Source: Lachnospiraceae bacterium | GTDB lineage: Bacteria > Bacillota_A > Clostridia > Lachnospirales > Lachnospiraceae | Reading direction: 5' to 3' | DNA length: 64,000 nucleotides | NCBI GenBank assembly: GCA_017522685.1 | Contig: JAFWYN010000008.1 | Span: forward strand, 88,950-152,949 | Shown: piece by piece, positions 1 through 9,075 of the stretch | Position numbering within the stretch: position 1 is the first letter of the stretch | Layout of the letters: every line of letters begins with the position of its first letter | Notes under the pieces: generated by a model | Seen by the model: the letters and a program-made list of their open reading frames with translations, nothing else | What the model was told of the DNA's origin: nothing | The model's database searches: none | Made by a program: the position numbers and the translations under genes

Positions 1-521
1 AAGCGTATCTTCTCATATTGCTCTGTTTGAAAATAATACTCTGCGTACACACGCATCACGGAATCCGCACACTGTTGCAGGTCCCTTTCTTCTATAGGTA
101 GCTGAAACACTGCCACATGGGCGTCCTGATTCCACTTTTCGCTGCCATCATACAAAAGCACCGGACTATCATGCACTTTTAGCGGATAGGTTCTTAAGAA
201 TTCTGTGAGACTGCCTGCTTCCGTCGAAGTCCGCTCGTATCCTTCGGGTACATGGATACGACTTTCCAAGGTCATACCCTGTGTATCGAAATATTCATAG
301 GGTGCCTGCGTTGCTACAGATTCTGTATCAACCTGCGATGAATCTTCTTGAAATTCTGTTTCTCCGTGTAATGGTTCAAGCTCTGATTCATCCACAGGTT
401 GAGGTTCTACCTTTACATAATTATCCTTTTTCAACTCATTATCTGACTCCTTAGTTCCGCAGGCACTCAACAACACGCCGATACTTACGCAATATATCCA
501 TATCCTGATTCTTTTTTTCAT
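1..521 (-). CDS. DUF4846-type lipoprotein (partial, C-terminus beyond window)
   Basis: Reads leftward from an ATG at 521-519 and stays open to base 1, so about 173 N-terminal residues are present. A basic start and hydrophobic segment are followed by a lipobox (LLSAC, Cys near residue 21), then an acidic linker to about residue 72. The downstream part, with motifs such as SPVLLYDGSEKWNQDAHVAV and DLQQCADSVMRVYAEY, matches what I know of the DUF4846 family, whose function is unknown. Likely a membrane-anchored surface protein. It starts 4 bases after the stop of the upstream methyltransferase and is probably co-transcribed with it. Confidence 0.75.
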   Translation of the reverse strand, partial: MKKRIRIWIYCVSIGVLLSACGTKESDNELKKDNYVKVEPQPVDESELEPLHGETEFQEDSSQVDTESVATQAPYEYFDTQGMTLESRIHVPEGYERTSTEAGSLTEFLRTYPLKVHDSPVLLYDGSEKWNQDAHVAVFQLPIEERDLQQCADSVMRVYAEYYFQTEQYEKIR

Positions 522-525
522 AAAA

Positions 526-1224
526 TCACTCTTTCACAAACACCAAATGATGGAAGAAGGCAACGGCCCGAAACTCTTCTATCTGAGATACCCGCATCTC
601 CAACGCCACCATTTTATCCTGCCATTCATCCAAACCATGCTTTTCCTGCTTCTGCTGTAAATCCCAAAAGGTACGGATACCAAAACTCTCCACTAACCTA
701 AGCGCTGGTGCCCAATCCATAACTGACACATCCTCATAATAGCGTATCGCTCCAAATTTAGATGCGGCACTATCCTTACCGTCCAGCAAGTCATGTGCCT
801 TATCAAAATCATCCAGAAGCACTGCCATCTGCATGACTCTTCCTGCACGGTTATGCTTCACTAAGGAAAGCTTTCCTCCCGGCTTCAACACGCGACAAAG
901 ATCCTTCACCACCAGCGCCTTATCATCTATGTATTCCAAAACATTGTGACAAAATACCATGTCAAAGGAATTATCCTCCATTTCGGCAACTGCCGAAATA
1001 TCTCCCTGCACCTGCACATAACAAAAATCCTGCCAACGGTTCTGCAACATTTCTTCCCAAGGCTCCACTGCTACCACTTCGTTGTCCTTGGCAAAATGAT
1101 TTGCGGTAATCCCTTCCCCGCTGCCAAAATCCAGTATTTTCTTGCCCTTTATATCTCCCAACTGAGTCCAAAGTATCCTTTTTAGTAATCTGTCCCAGTC
1201 TGTCAGTTCCGATAATTTACGCAT
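526..1224 (-). CDS. class I SAM-dependent methyltransferase
   Basis: A 232-residue Rossmann-fold methyltransferase of the Methyltransf_11/25 type. The SAM-binding glycine motif LDFGSGEG is at about residues 31-38, followed by the acidic end of strand 2 (VVAVEPWEEML) and the DMVFCHNVLEYI and RVLKPGGKLSLV segments expected of the family. The substrate cannot be told from sequence. I chose the ATG at 1224 because GGGAGG lies 5 bases upstream; a longer TTG-initiated reading to 1254 has no comparable ribosome site. It lies between an RNA methyltransferase and a lipoprotein on the same strand, in a probable three-gene unit. Confidence 0.85.
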   Translation of the reverse strand: MRKLSELTDWDRLLKRILWTQLGDIKGKKILDFGSGEGITANHFAKDNEVVAVEPWEEMLQNRWQDFCYVQVQGDISAVAEMEDNSFDMVFCHNVLEYIDDKALVVKDLCRVLKPGGKLSLVKHNRAGRVMQMAVLLDDFDKAHDLLDGKDSAASKFGAIRYYEDVSVMDWAPALRLVESFGIRTFWDLQQKQEKHGLDEWQDKMVALEMRVSQIEEFRAVAFFHHLVFVKE

Positions 1225-1262
1225 AAGTCCCTCCCTATATTTGCAATTTTCCAAAGGATAAA

Positions 1263-2048
1263 TTACTTCCTCTGCCTATGCACCTCATACATCAAAAGCG
1301 ACGTAGCTATAGCCGCATTCAGGGACTCCACCCGGCCCTCCATAGGGATTTTTAAATAAGCCGACGCTGCATCAGCAGTCTCCTTCTTCAGTCCGTTCCC
1401 CTCATTACCGATCAAAAATGCGGTACCTTCTTTAAAGGAAAAGCTGTCATAATAATCCTTTCCTGCCAAATGGGCCGCGTAAGTCTTCACTCCGGCCTTG
1501 TGTAAACCAGCAATGGTCTCTTCTATATCTTCTACAATTGCAAAAGGCACTCTGTAGATAGAACCCATGGTGGCACGAATGGTCTTGGGATTGTAGATAT
1601 CCACCGTATTTTTCGTCATAAATACCGCAGATACTCCTGCACCCTCTCCGGTACGAATGATGGTACCCAGATTCCCCGGATCCTGTAAATCCTCCAGTAT
1701 AACAAACAAAGGCTTCTCTATTTTCAACAGCTCATCAAACTGATACGCAGGTCGTTCTACAATTGCCAAAATCCCCTGTGGAGTCTGTGTATCAGACATT
1801 CTTTTGAAAACCTCCGAAGATACTACCTCGAAACCAACCCTTTCCAATTTCTGATAAGCCGCACCTTCTTTATCCAGCTTCTCCAAAAGAGATTCTTCTA
1901 TATAAACTTCCCGTATCCACTTTTCCGGTGCTTCTTCAAACATCTTCAAGCCTTCCACCGGGAAAACATTGTCCTTTCTTCGTTCCTTGGCCTTTGTCTG
2001 CCAGGCCACCACCTGCTTCACCTTTTGATTTGCCACACTAGTAATCAT
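1263..2048 (-). CDS. TrmH/SpoU-family RNA 2'-O-methyltransferase
   Basis: A 261-residue SPOUT-class enzyme expected to methylate ribose 2'-OH groups in rRNA or tRNA with SAM. The N-terminal ~100 residues (VKQVVAWQTKAKERRKDN, FPVEGLKMFEEA) match the SpoU substrate-binding domain. The C-terminal knot shows the three SPOUT motifs: LEDLQDPGNLGTIIRT, FLIGNEGNGLKKE, and IPMEGRVESLNAAIATSLL. The start at 2048 is supported by GGAGG six bases upstream; an in-frame ATG at 2063 lacks a site. It resembles RlmB/TsnR-like proteins often annotated in Firmicutes, but the target nucleotide is unknown. Confidence 0.88.
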   Translation of the reverse strand: MITSVANQKVKQVVAWQTKAKERRKDNVFPVEGLKMFEEAPEKWIREVYIEESLLEKLDKEGAAYQKLERVGFEVVSSEVFKRMSDTQTPQGILAIVERPAYQFDELLKIEKPLFVILEDLQDPGNLGTIIRTGEGAGVSAVFMTKNTVDIYNPKTIRATMGSIYRVPFAIVEDIEETIAGLHKAGVKTYAAHLAGKDYYDSFSFKEGTAFLIGNEGNGLKKETADAASAYLKIPMEGRVESLNAAIATSLLMYEVHRQRK

Positions 2049-2084
2049 TTGAATCCTCCACATCCTATTACAATTAGAAAAAGA

Positions 2085-2121
2085 AGGCTGCTATACTACC
2101 ACCTAAGGTGCATAACAGCCT
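2085..2121 (-). terminator. intrinsic terminator after pfkA
   Basis: Read leftward, an AGGCTG/CAGCCT stem encloses an inner CACC/GGTG hairpin and is followed by a pyrimidine-rich TTCTTTTTC run. It lies just downstream of pfkA and upstream of the RNA methyltransferase, so it separates the two transcription units. Confidence 0.75.
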
Positions 2122-2131
2122 GATCCATTCA

Positions 2132-3100
2132 CTACAGTATACGAGCCGTATTGTACTGATACTCGTCAATTTCCTTATGCATATTTAACGCTTCCTCAAT
2201 ATCGTAGTCCACGAACTCGCCCTTTTGGAATGCTACCACACGGTTGGATTTGCCCTGAAGCAAAATATCTACTGCATAAGCACCCATCATGGACGCATAA
2301 TAACGGTCCTTACAGGTAGGACTGCCACCTCGCTGCATATATCCTAAGATAGTAGCACGGGTTTCAATACCGGTAGCCGCCTCGATTCTTCTGGCCATGG
2401 AAGTAGAATGTCCGATACCCTCCGCATTGATAATAATATGATGGGTCTTACCACGCTTACGATTCTCAATAATATTGTTGATAATCGTCTGCTCATTATA
2501 GTCATACTTTTCAGGAATCAGAATATCCTCCGCACCGTTTGCCACACCGCACCACAATGCAATATAGCCTGCATTTCTACCCATAACCTCGATAACACTA
2601 CATCTTTCATGGGAAGAAGAAGTATCCTTTACCTTATCGATAGCGTTCATGGCCGTATTTACCGCAGTATCAAAACCAATGGTATACTCAGAGCAGGCAA
2701 TATCCAAATCAATGGTACCCGGTACGCCTACGGTATTGATGCCCAATCTGGCAAGCTTCTGGGCTCCTCTGTAGGAACCGTCACCGCCGATGACTACCAT
2801 TCCGTCGATACCGTGCTTTCTACAAACCTCAGCACCCTGCTGCTGGCCTTCCAGAGTCATAAACTCTGAACAACGTGCCGTACCTAAGATGGTACCGCCA
2901 CGCTGAATGATATCAGATACGCTCTTACGCTCCATATCAATGATTTCCTCATTGAGCAGACCCTGATAACCCTTCTTGATACCTTTTACCTTTATTCCCT
3001 TAGCCAATGCCGTACGAACCACTCCACGAATGGCTGCATTCATGCCCGGTGCATCACCGCCACTGGTTAAAACGCCGATTGTTTTAATTTCTTTTTCCAC
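2132..3100 (-). CDS. pfkA: ATP-dependent 6-phosphofructokinase
   Basis: A 322-residue glycolytic enzyme phosphorylating fructose 6-phosphate to fructose 1,6-bisphosphate. ATP-binding SGGDAPGMNAA is at about residues 13-23. GGDGS at 105-109 carries the glycine typical of ATP-using rather than pyrophosphate-using enzymes. The catalytic loop reads GTIDLDIA, with catalytic Asp near 131; the usual Asn of TIDND is Leu here, a variant I associate with clostridial enzymes. TSSSHERCSVIEVMGRNAG is the substrate region. The start is a GTG at 3100 with AGGAGG six bases upstream, giving the normal family length; the longer reading to 3151 has no ribosome site. It follows dnaE by 91 bases, a common arrangement in Firmicutes. 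Confidence 0.95.
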   Translation of the reverse strand: MEKEIKTIGVLTSGGDAPGMNAAIRGVVRTALAKGIKVKGIKKGYQGLLNEEIIDMERKSVSDIIQRGGTILGTARCSEFMTLEGQQQGAEVCRKHGIDGMVVIGGDGSYRGAQKLARLGINTVGVPGTIDLDIACSEYTIGFDTAVNTAMNAIDKVKDTSSSHERCSVIEVMGRNAGYIALWCGVANGAEDILIPEKYDYNEQTIINNIIENRKRGKTHHIIINAEGIGHSTSMARRIEAATGIETRATILGYMQRGGSPTCKDRYYASMMGAYAVDILLQGKSNRVVAFQKGEFVDYDIEEALNMHKEIDEYQYNTARIL

Positions 3101-3191
3101 AATATCCTCCTTGCATACCACCCGAAATGCCTGTGGTACTGCCAAAATCAAAAGTATCTATGACTTCTGACAGTTTATTGTAATTCATTTT

Positions 3192-6100
3192 TTAGTTGTT
3201 TTCAATAGGTTTTAGACGAAACTTCACATTTTCCGCGCCAAACACCGCTTCCAGCCGGGCTTTCAGCTCTGAGTCGGCACATACATTACGGTTGGGAGGC
3301 AATACCTTGATTGCCTTGGTCTCCTTGATAAATACCACCAAGGAATCCTCTCCCTCTGATTCTGCCGTAACTTCATATAAAGTCTTTTCTACAGCTTCAA
3401 AGGCTGCCATGGTAGCAAACTGTACCCAGACACCATCCGGCAACTTGGTAATCTTCTGCGGTGCTGTCTGCTGACTTGCCGAAGCCACACCGCCACCCTG
3501 CTGTCCGTAAGAATTTCGTCCCTGCCAACTGTTAGCGGCGCCTCTGTTAGTATTCCCGGATCTTCCGTAACGATTCTCAAACAGGGGACCGCCTTTCAAA
3601 GCCTCTTCAAAGGCCACAATCTGCTCACATATCAGCTTGCCGTCCTTTTCCTCTTCCACGGAGATTCTTCCCTTGATAAATACCTTGGAATCCTCCACCA
3701 GAAGGGGCGCATACTTTTCATAATCCCTGGGGAATACCACCACTTCCACGGTTCCCACCAGGTCTTCAATATTTAAGAACGCCATGACCTTATCATTCTT
3801 TGTATATTTTATGGTTTTATCCATAATCATACCACCGATAATAGCAGTTTTCTGGTCCTCTGCCACCACCGCACCGGTTTCCTCATCCAGCATAAAGTCC
3901 GTGGTCCGGTTGCTGATATTCCGCTCCCAAATCTCCTGATACTCCTCCAATGGATGTCCGCTGACATAAATACCTAGTACCTCCTTTTCAAAAGAAAGCA
4001 TCATTTCCTTGGGATACTCGCCCACGTCCGGCATCTTGATATCAAACTCATCCTTGTCCTCCTCAGAGGCAATATCGAACAAGCTCAGCTGTCCTGCCAG
4101 ATTGTTCTTTTTATCCTTGGTAATATGGTCCAGAATCTGCACATATACGCTCATGCACTGCTTTCTGGTACCGCCCAGACTATCCAAAGCACCTGCCTTG
4201 ATAAAGTTTTCAATGGCACGCTTATTCACATCCAAATCCGCCACACGGGTGATGAAGTCCTTTAGATTGGTAAATCTACCACGAGTTCTTCTTTCTTCTG
4301 CAATCGCCTCGATCACAGGACGTCCCACACCCTTTATCGCTGTCAGCGCATAACGGATGGAATTATCGGATACCGAGAATCCGGCTTCGCCTTCATTGAT
4401 ATCCGGTGCCAGGATTTCGATACCCATACTTCGACAGGTCAGAATATACTCCGAAACCTTCTTGGCATTATCGATAACGGAGGTCAGTAACGCCGCCATA
4501 AATTCTACCGGATAATAGTATTTCAAATAAGCGGTCTGGTAAGCCACCACCGCATAGCATGCCGCATGGGATTTGTTGAAGGCATACTTGGCGAAATCCA
4601 TCATATCCTCATAAATCTGTCCTGCCACAGCCTCATTGATACCATTAGCCACACAGCCGGGTACCCCTTCCTCCTCATTACCATAGACAAAGTTTGCACG
4701 TTCCTTTTCCATCACGGACTGCTTCTTTTTACTCATGGCACGACGCACCAAATCGCTTCGTCCCAGAGTATATCCGCCCAGGTCACGCACAATCTGCATT
4801 ACCTGCTCCTGATACACGATACAGCCGTAGGTAGGTGCCAAAATAGGCTCCAATTCAGGGCAGGGATATACGATATCCTCGCTGCTGTCCTTACCCTTGA
4901 TGTACTTAGGGATAAAGTCCATGGGCCCCGGTCGGTACAGGGAAATACCCGCAATCACATCCTCCAGATTCTGGGGCTTCAGTTCCTTCATAAAGTTCTT
5001 CATACCCGCGGATTCCAGCTGGAACACACCGTCCGTTTTCCCGGTACCGATGGATGCCAGTACATCCTTATCATCATAATCAATATGGTCCACATCTATG
5101 AATTTGCCGGTAGATTTTTCTACAAAATCCACTGCATTCTTAATCACGGTCAAGGTACGAAGGCCCAGGAAATCCATCTTCAAAAGACCCAGTTCCTCCA
5201 AGGTAGTCATGGTAAACTGTGTCACGATGGAACCGTCACTGCCGCGGGACAAGGGCACGAATTCATCCGCCGATTTCTGACAGATTACCACACCGGCCGC
5301 ATGCATGGAAGTATGTCTGGGCAAGCCCTCCAGTCTCTGACACATATCAATCAGGTACTTCACCTGTTCATCCTGCTCGTAAAGCTTTCGCATCTCCGGA
5401 TTCATTTCCAATGCCTTTTCCAGCGTAATACCCAATTCATTGGGCACCATCTTGGCGATGGAGTCTACAAAGGCATAGGGCAGGTCCATAACACGTCCCA
5501 CATCACGGATGACACCCTTAGCAAGCAGGGTACCGAAGGTAACGATTTGTACCACCTTATCCGCACCGTACTTACGTCCTACATAATCGATGACCTCCTG
5601 CCTTCTTTCAAAGCAGAAGTCAATATCGATATCGGGCATGGATACACGTTCCGGATTTAAGAAACGCTCAAACAGCAGATTGTATCTTATGGGGTCGATA
5701 TTGGTAATCTTCAAACAATACGACACAATACTTCCGGCTGCAGAACCACGTCCCGGCCCCACGGGGATACCGTTCTGACGGGCATAGTTGATAAAGTCCC
5801 AAACAATCAGGAAATAGTCCACATAGCCCATATTTTTAATAACATTTAGCTCATAATCCAGTCTTTCCGCCAGGGTAAGACCGGTATTTGCCGCCGGTTG
5901 GTTCACATCTCCGTAACGCTCTGCCAAACCATCCTTGCACAATTTATTCAAATAGGTCCAGGAATCATATCCTTCCGGCACCTCATATTTCGGCAATTTG
6001 GTAACGCCGAACTCGATTTCCACATTACAACGGTCCGCAATCCTCTGGGTGTTCTCCACTGCTTCCCAGGCGTAAGGGAACAAGCCCTTCATTTCCTCTT

Positions 6101-6842
6101 CACTCTTCACATAATACTGGCCGCCGTCATAACGCATACGGTCCTCATCCGCCAGCTTCTTACCGGTCTGAAGGCAAAGCAAAATATCATGGGACTCTGC
6201 ATCCGTAGCATAGGTATAATGCACATCATTGGTGGCCACCAAGGGAATCTGCAGCTCCCTGCTCATCTTCATAAGCTCCATATTCACGGTCTGCTGCTCC
6301 GCAATTCCATGGTCCTGCAGTTCCAGGAAATAATTGCCCTTTCCGAAGCACTGTTCATACTTTAAGGCAGCCTTCTTGGCCTCATGCAAAAGGCCCTTGG
6401 TAATGTATCTTTGCACCTCACCTGCCAGACAGGCAGACAAAGCAATGATACCCTCGTGGTACTGATTTAAAATTTCAAAATCCACTCGGGGCCTGTAATA
6501 ATATCCTTCCGTAAAACCGGCACTGACAATCTTCATGAGATTCGCATAGCCCTGGTTATTTTCTGCCAGAAGCACCAGATGATAATATCTGTCCTCTCCG
6601 CCGGTCAGTTCCTTATCAAAGCGGGAATTAGGCGCCACATACACCTCGCAGCCTAAGATAGGCTTGATACCCTGCTCCCTGGCTGCCCGGTAAAAGTCGA
6701 TGACACCATACATCACACCATGATCCGTAATGGCTGCACTGTCCATGCCCAGCTCTTTCACACGTTTCACATATTCTTTTATCTTATTGGAACCATCCAA
6801 CAGAGAAAACTCTGTATGGACATGCAGATGTGCAAATGCCAT
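3192..6842 (-). CDS. dnaE: DNA polymerase III subunit alpha
   Basis: A 1216-residue DnaE-type replicative polymerase. The PHP domain opens with HLHVHTEFSLLDG (residues 5-17). The C-family palm begins near GPGRGSAAGS (362-371), and PDIDIDF (403-409) supplies catalytic aspartates. A helix-hairpin-helix region (IKGVGRPVIEAI) and an OB-fold (IIGGMIMDKTIKYTKNDKVM) follow, then a low-complexity Gly/Asn/Ser/Gln linker and a short C-terminal domain. In Firmicutes DnaE usually works beside PolC in lagging-strand synthesis; which role holds here is not shown. An AAGGAGCGG site precedes the ATG. It lies between a flavin reductase gene and pfkA, probably in one unit. Confidence 0.95.
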   Translation of the reverse strand: MAFAHLHVHTEFSLLDGSNKIKEYVKRVKELGMDSAAITDHGVMYGVIDFYRAAREQGIKPILGCEVYVAPNSRFDKELTGGEDRYYHLVLLAENNQGYANLMKIVSAGFTEGYYYRPRVDFEILNQYHEGIIALSACLAGEVQRYITKGLLHEAKKAALKYEQCFGKGNYFLELQDHGIAEQQTVNMELMKMSRELQIPLVATNDVHYTYATDAESHDILLCLQTGKKLADEDRMRYDGGQYYVKSEEEMKGLFPYAWEAVENTQRIADRCNVEIEFGVTKLPKYEVPEGYDSWTYLNKLCKDGLAERYGDVNQPAANTGLTLAERLDYELNVIKNMGYVDYFLIVWDFINYARQNGIPVGPGRGSAAGSIVSYCLKITNIDPIRYNLLFERFLNPERVSMPDIDIDFCFERRQEVIDYVGRKYGADKVVQIVTFGTLLAKGVIRDVGRVMDLPYAFVDSIAKMVPNELGITLEKALEMNPEMRKLYEQDEQVKYLIDMCQRLEGLPRHTSMHAAGVVICQKSADEFVPLSRGSDGSIVTQFTMTTLEELGLLKMDFLGLRTLTVIKNAVDFVEKSTGKFIDVDHIDYDDKDVLASIGTGKTDGVFQLESAGMKNFMKELKPQNLEDVIAGISLYRPGPMDFIPKYIKGKDSSEDIVYPCPELEPILAPTYGCIVYQEQVMQIVRDLGGYTLGRSDLVRRAMSKKKQSVMEKERANFVYGNEEEGVPGCVANGINEAVAGQIYEDMMDFAKYAFNKSHAACYAVVAYQTAYLKYYYPVEFMAALLTSVIDNAKKVSEYILTCRSMGIEILAPDINEGEAGFSVSDNSIRYALTAIKGVGRPVIEAIAEERRTRGRFTNLKDFITRVADLDVNKRAIENFIKAGALDSLGGTRKQCMSVYVQILDHITKDKKNNLAGQLSLFDIASEEDKDEFDIKMPDVGEYPKEMMLSFEKEVLGIYVSGHPLEEYQEIWERNISNRTTDFMLDEETGAVVAEDQKTAIIGGMIMDKTIKYTKNDKVMAFLNIEDLVGTVEVVVFPRDYEKYAPLLVEDSKVFIKGRISVEEEKDGKLICEQIVAFEEALKGGPLFENRYGRSGNTNRGAANSWQGRNSYGQQGGGVASASQQTAPQKITKLPDGVWVQFATMAAFEAVEKTLYEVTAESEGEDSLVVFIKETKAIKVLPPNRNVCADSELKARLEAVFGAENVKFRLKPIENN

Positions 6843-6883
6843 GGTTTACCGCTCCTTATTCTCTCAAAAACTAAACTTAAACG

Positions 6884-7441
6884 CTATTCCTGCTTCAGTT
6901 TTAATCCGTCCGCAAAGGCATGTCCTACCACTTCACCCAGACTCATATATGTATGATTCACCGGGTCGTAGGCAATGGGCTTCAGTTTCTTGGGATCCAC
7001 CTTGCCCTCTGTAAGAATGCTTTCCTCCGCATTTACATTGACGATTTCTCCCACCAGGATCTCGTCCTCGTAGCGCTTCACCTTACATTCCAATGCCATG
7101 GGAAGCTCTGCAATCAAAGGTGCATTTACAAATTCACTTTTCACCGCATGGAAGCCGGCCTTTGCAAATTTATCCGGCACTTTGCTTGCAGACTCCACGC
7201 CCACATAATCACAGGCAACCACAGTATCTTCCGTGGCAAAGCTTACGGTAAAAGCTCCCGTATGGGCGAAGTTTTCCGTGGTTTTATGAGGGGACATACT
7301 GATGGTGATTTCGTTCATATCCGTAATAGCACCCCAGGCCGCATTCATGGCATTGGGCACTCCGTTTTCATCATAGGTTCCCACAATCAGTACGGGCATG
7401 GGATAAATAAATGGTTTGGGTCCGAAATTCATTCTGCTCAT
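6884..7441 (-). CDS. flavin reductase family protein
   Basis: A 185-residue protein of the FMN-binding split-barrel flavin reductase family (DIM6/NTAB type). The recognisable N-terminal core (PMPVLIVGTYDENGVPN, then NAAWGAITDMNEITISM) is followed by the FTVSFATED and DYVGVESASKVPDKFAKAGF segments. Members bind FMN and reduce it or transfer electrons; the partner is unknown. GAGGAG lies nine bases before the ATG. It is the first gene of a likely flavin reductase-dnaE-pfkA unit. A second member of the same family lies at 32983-33543, only distantly similar. Confidence 0.85.
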   Translation of the reverse strand: MSRMNFGPKPFIYPMPVLIVGTYDENGVPNAMNAAWGAITDMNEITISMSPHKTTENFAHTGAFTVSFATEDTVVACDYVGVESASKVPDKFAKAGFHAVKSEFVNAPLIAELPMALECKVKRYEDEILVGEIVNVNAEESILTEGKVDPKKLKPIAYDPVNHTYMSLGEVVGHAFADGLKLKQE

Positions 7442-7622
7442 GGTTTATGTCTCCTCGTTCTTGCAAAATATCACAAATATAGTGTATCACAATCAAGGAA
7501 AAGATGAAAGAATTTTATCATGTGTATCTATAGAGAATTTCTGCAAAACTGCTATCTTTGGACATATACATAATTCTTCTTTGTAAATGTCCAAAAGCCA
7601 AACTCCCTCTCATCTCTCCCAA

Positions 7623-7670
7623 AAAGAAACGGGCCGAAAAGCACTCTCGCACTTCCCGGCCGATTTCTTT
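7623..7670 (-). terminator. intrinsic terminator after the MATE gene
   Basis: AAAGAAA..GGCCG pairs with CGGCC..TTTCTTT around a 20-base loop. Read leftward it ends in a run of T residues, so it can stop transcription from the xylanase-MATE unit. The A/T symmetry would also allow function in the other direction. I see nothing else in the 7442-7685 gap except the probable promoter of the flavin reductase gene. Confidence 0.65.
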
Positions 7671-7685
7671 TATATTTTATCCCTT

Positions 7686-9041
7686 TTACGCGTGACTAAC
7701 AATGGATTTGTTTCTCCATTTTCCTTTGAAATAGCGGATGACACACACCACACCGGTCAGTGCCCACGTAAGTCCTGTGGTCAACCAGATGCCCCAGTAA
7801 CCAAGGAAAGGTATCCTGGTCAGAATCAGGGAGAAGCCCACTCGGCAAACCACTTCCGTGACACCGTTTATCATGGCAAAACCGGTATCTCCGCAACCAT
7901 TTAATACAGATCTGGGTACATAAATCATTCCCAGTCCGAAATAACACAAACTATTGATACGGATAGCCTTCGCACCGATAGCGATGACCTCCGGGTCGTT
8001 TACAAATATTCCTACAATATTCTCACCAAAAATGTAAGCAATGGGCAACAGACACATACTGAAAATCAACACCATCACCGTACCCTGATGGAAGCCCTTC
8101 TTTACGCGATCAATCTGGCCGGCACCCATATTCTGTCCGCTGTATGTGGTCAAGGCACTTCCCAAAGACATATAGGGCTGCTGCACTACCTGCTCGATAC
8201 GGCCGATGACCGTATAAGCTGCCATGACGGTGGGTCCGAAGGTATTTACTACTCCTTGGAGCACCATACAGGATACTGCAATCAGAGAGTTCTGCATAGC
8301 AATAGGCACACCGATTTTGAAAGAATTCGCTATAATCAGCGGTTGCATCTTAAGCTGTTCCCTGGTCAATCTGAAATACTCTATCTTATGATAAGCATAT
8401 ATAATACAGCTGATTGCGGATGTGGCCTGTGCGATGATGGTAGCCAATGCTACTCCGAACACGCCCCATTCAAATACCAGCACAAATACCAGATCCAGCA
8501 CCACATTTACAATACTGGATACAATCAGGAAATAGAGTGGCGTTTTGGAGTCTCCCAATGCTCTCAAAATAGCCGCCACACCATTATATGTAGCGATGAA
8601 AAGAATGCCTGCACAGGTAGTCCTCATATAAATGATAGAATTGCCTATGACAGTATCCGGCGTTTGAAGGAGTCGCAGCAGTGCCGGACAGAGTACGATG
8701 CCAATGATACTTACTGTAATTGCGGCCCCCCACAATACATAAATGGAATTGGCAATGGTATTCCTAACATTCTTCTCATCGCCTGCTCCAAAGAACTGAG
8801 CCACTATGATTCCGATACCTATGGCCAAGCCTGAGCTTAAAGAAAAGAACAAGAAGTTAGTGGAACCGCAGGCACCTACTGCAGCCAAAGCATCCTCACC
8901 CACAAACTGACCAACTACGATGGAATCCACCATGTTGTACAATTGCTGGAACAGATTGCCCAGCAAAAGGGGCAGGGTAAACTTGATAATATGCCTGGCC
9001 GGGCTTCCCACGGTCATGTCTGTTATATTTTTACGATTCAT
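7686..9041 (-). CDS. MATE family efflux transporter
   Basis: About 451 residues with twelve predicted membrane segments in two homologous halves. The N-terminal signature GSPARHIIKFTLPLLLGNLF and LYNMVDSIVVGQFVG is characteristic of the MATE/DinF family, which exports cationic drugs or metabolites using sodium or proton gradients. Two in-frame ATGs compete: 9053 touches the AGGAG motif directly, so I prefer 9041, twelve bases from it. The gene begins about 34 bases after the xylanase stop and is probably co-transcribed with it, although no functional link between xylan breakdown and this exporter is evident. Confidence 0.9.
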   Translation of the reverse strand: MNRKNITDMTVGSPARHIIKFTLPLLLGNLFQQLYNMVDSIVVGQFVGEDALAAVGACGSTNFLFFSLSSGLAIGIGIIVAQFFGAGDEKNVRNTIANSIYVLWGAAITVSIIGIVLCPALLRLLQTPDTVIGNSIIYMRTTCAGILFIATYNGVAAILRALGDSKTPLYFLIVSSIVNVVLDLVFVLVFEWGVFGVALATIIAQATSAISCIIYAYHKIEYFRLTREQLKMQPLIIANSFKIGVPIAMQNSLIAVSCMVLQGVVNTFGPTVMAAYTVIGRIEQVVQQPYMSLGSALTTYSGQNMGAGQIDRVKKGFHQGTVMVLIFSMCLLPIAYIFGENIVGIFVNDPEVIAIGAKAIRINSLCYFGLGMIYVPRSVLNGCGDTGFAMINGVTEVVCRVGFSLILTRIPFLGYWGIWLTTGLTWALTGVVCVIRYFKGKWRNKSIVSHA

Positions 9042-9075
9042 TTCAATTGACATCTCCTATGCAATATTGTAACCC

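Noticed and set aside
4566..5660. 364-codon open frame opposite dnaE
   Set aside because: It mirrors the coding strand of dnaE, has no ribosome site or family features, and its composition (His-rich, Leu-rich) is that of an antisense shadow.
8088..8834. 248-codon open frame opposite the MATE transporter gene
   Set aside because: Antisense shadow rich in Cys, His and Tyr with no recognisable motifs.
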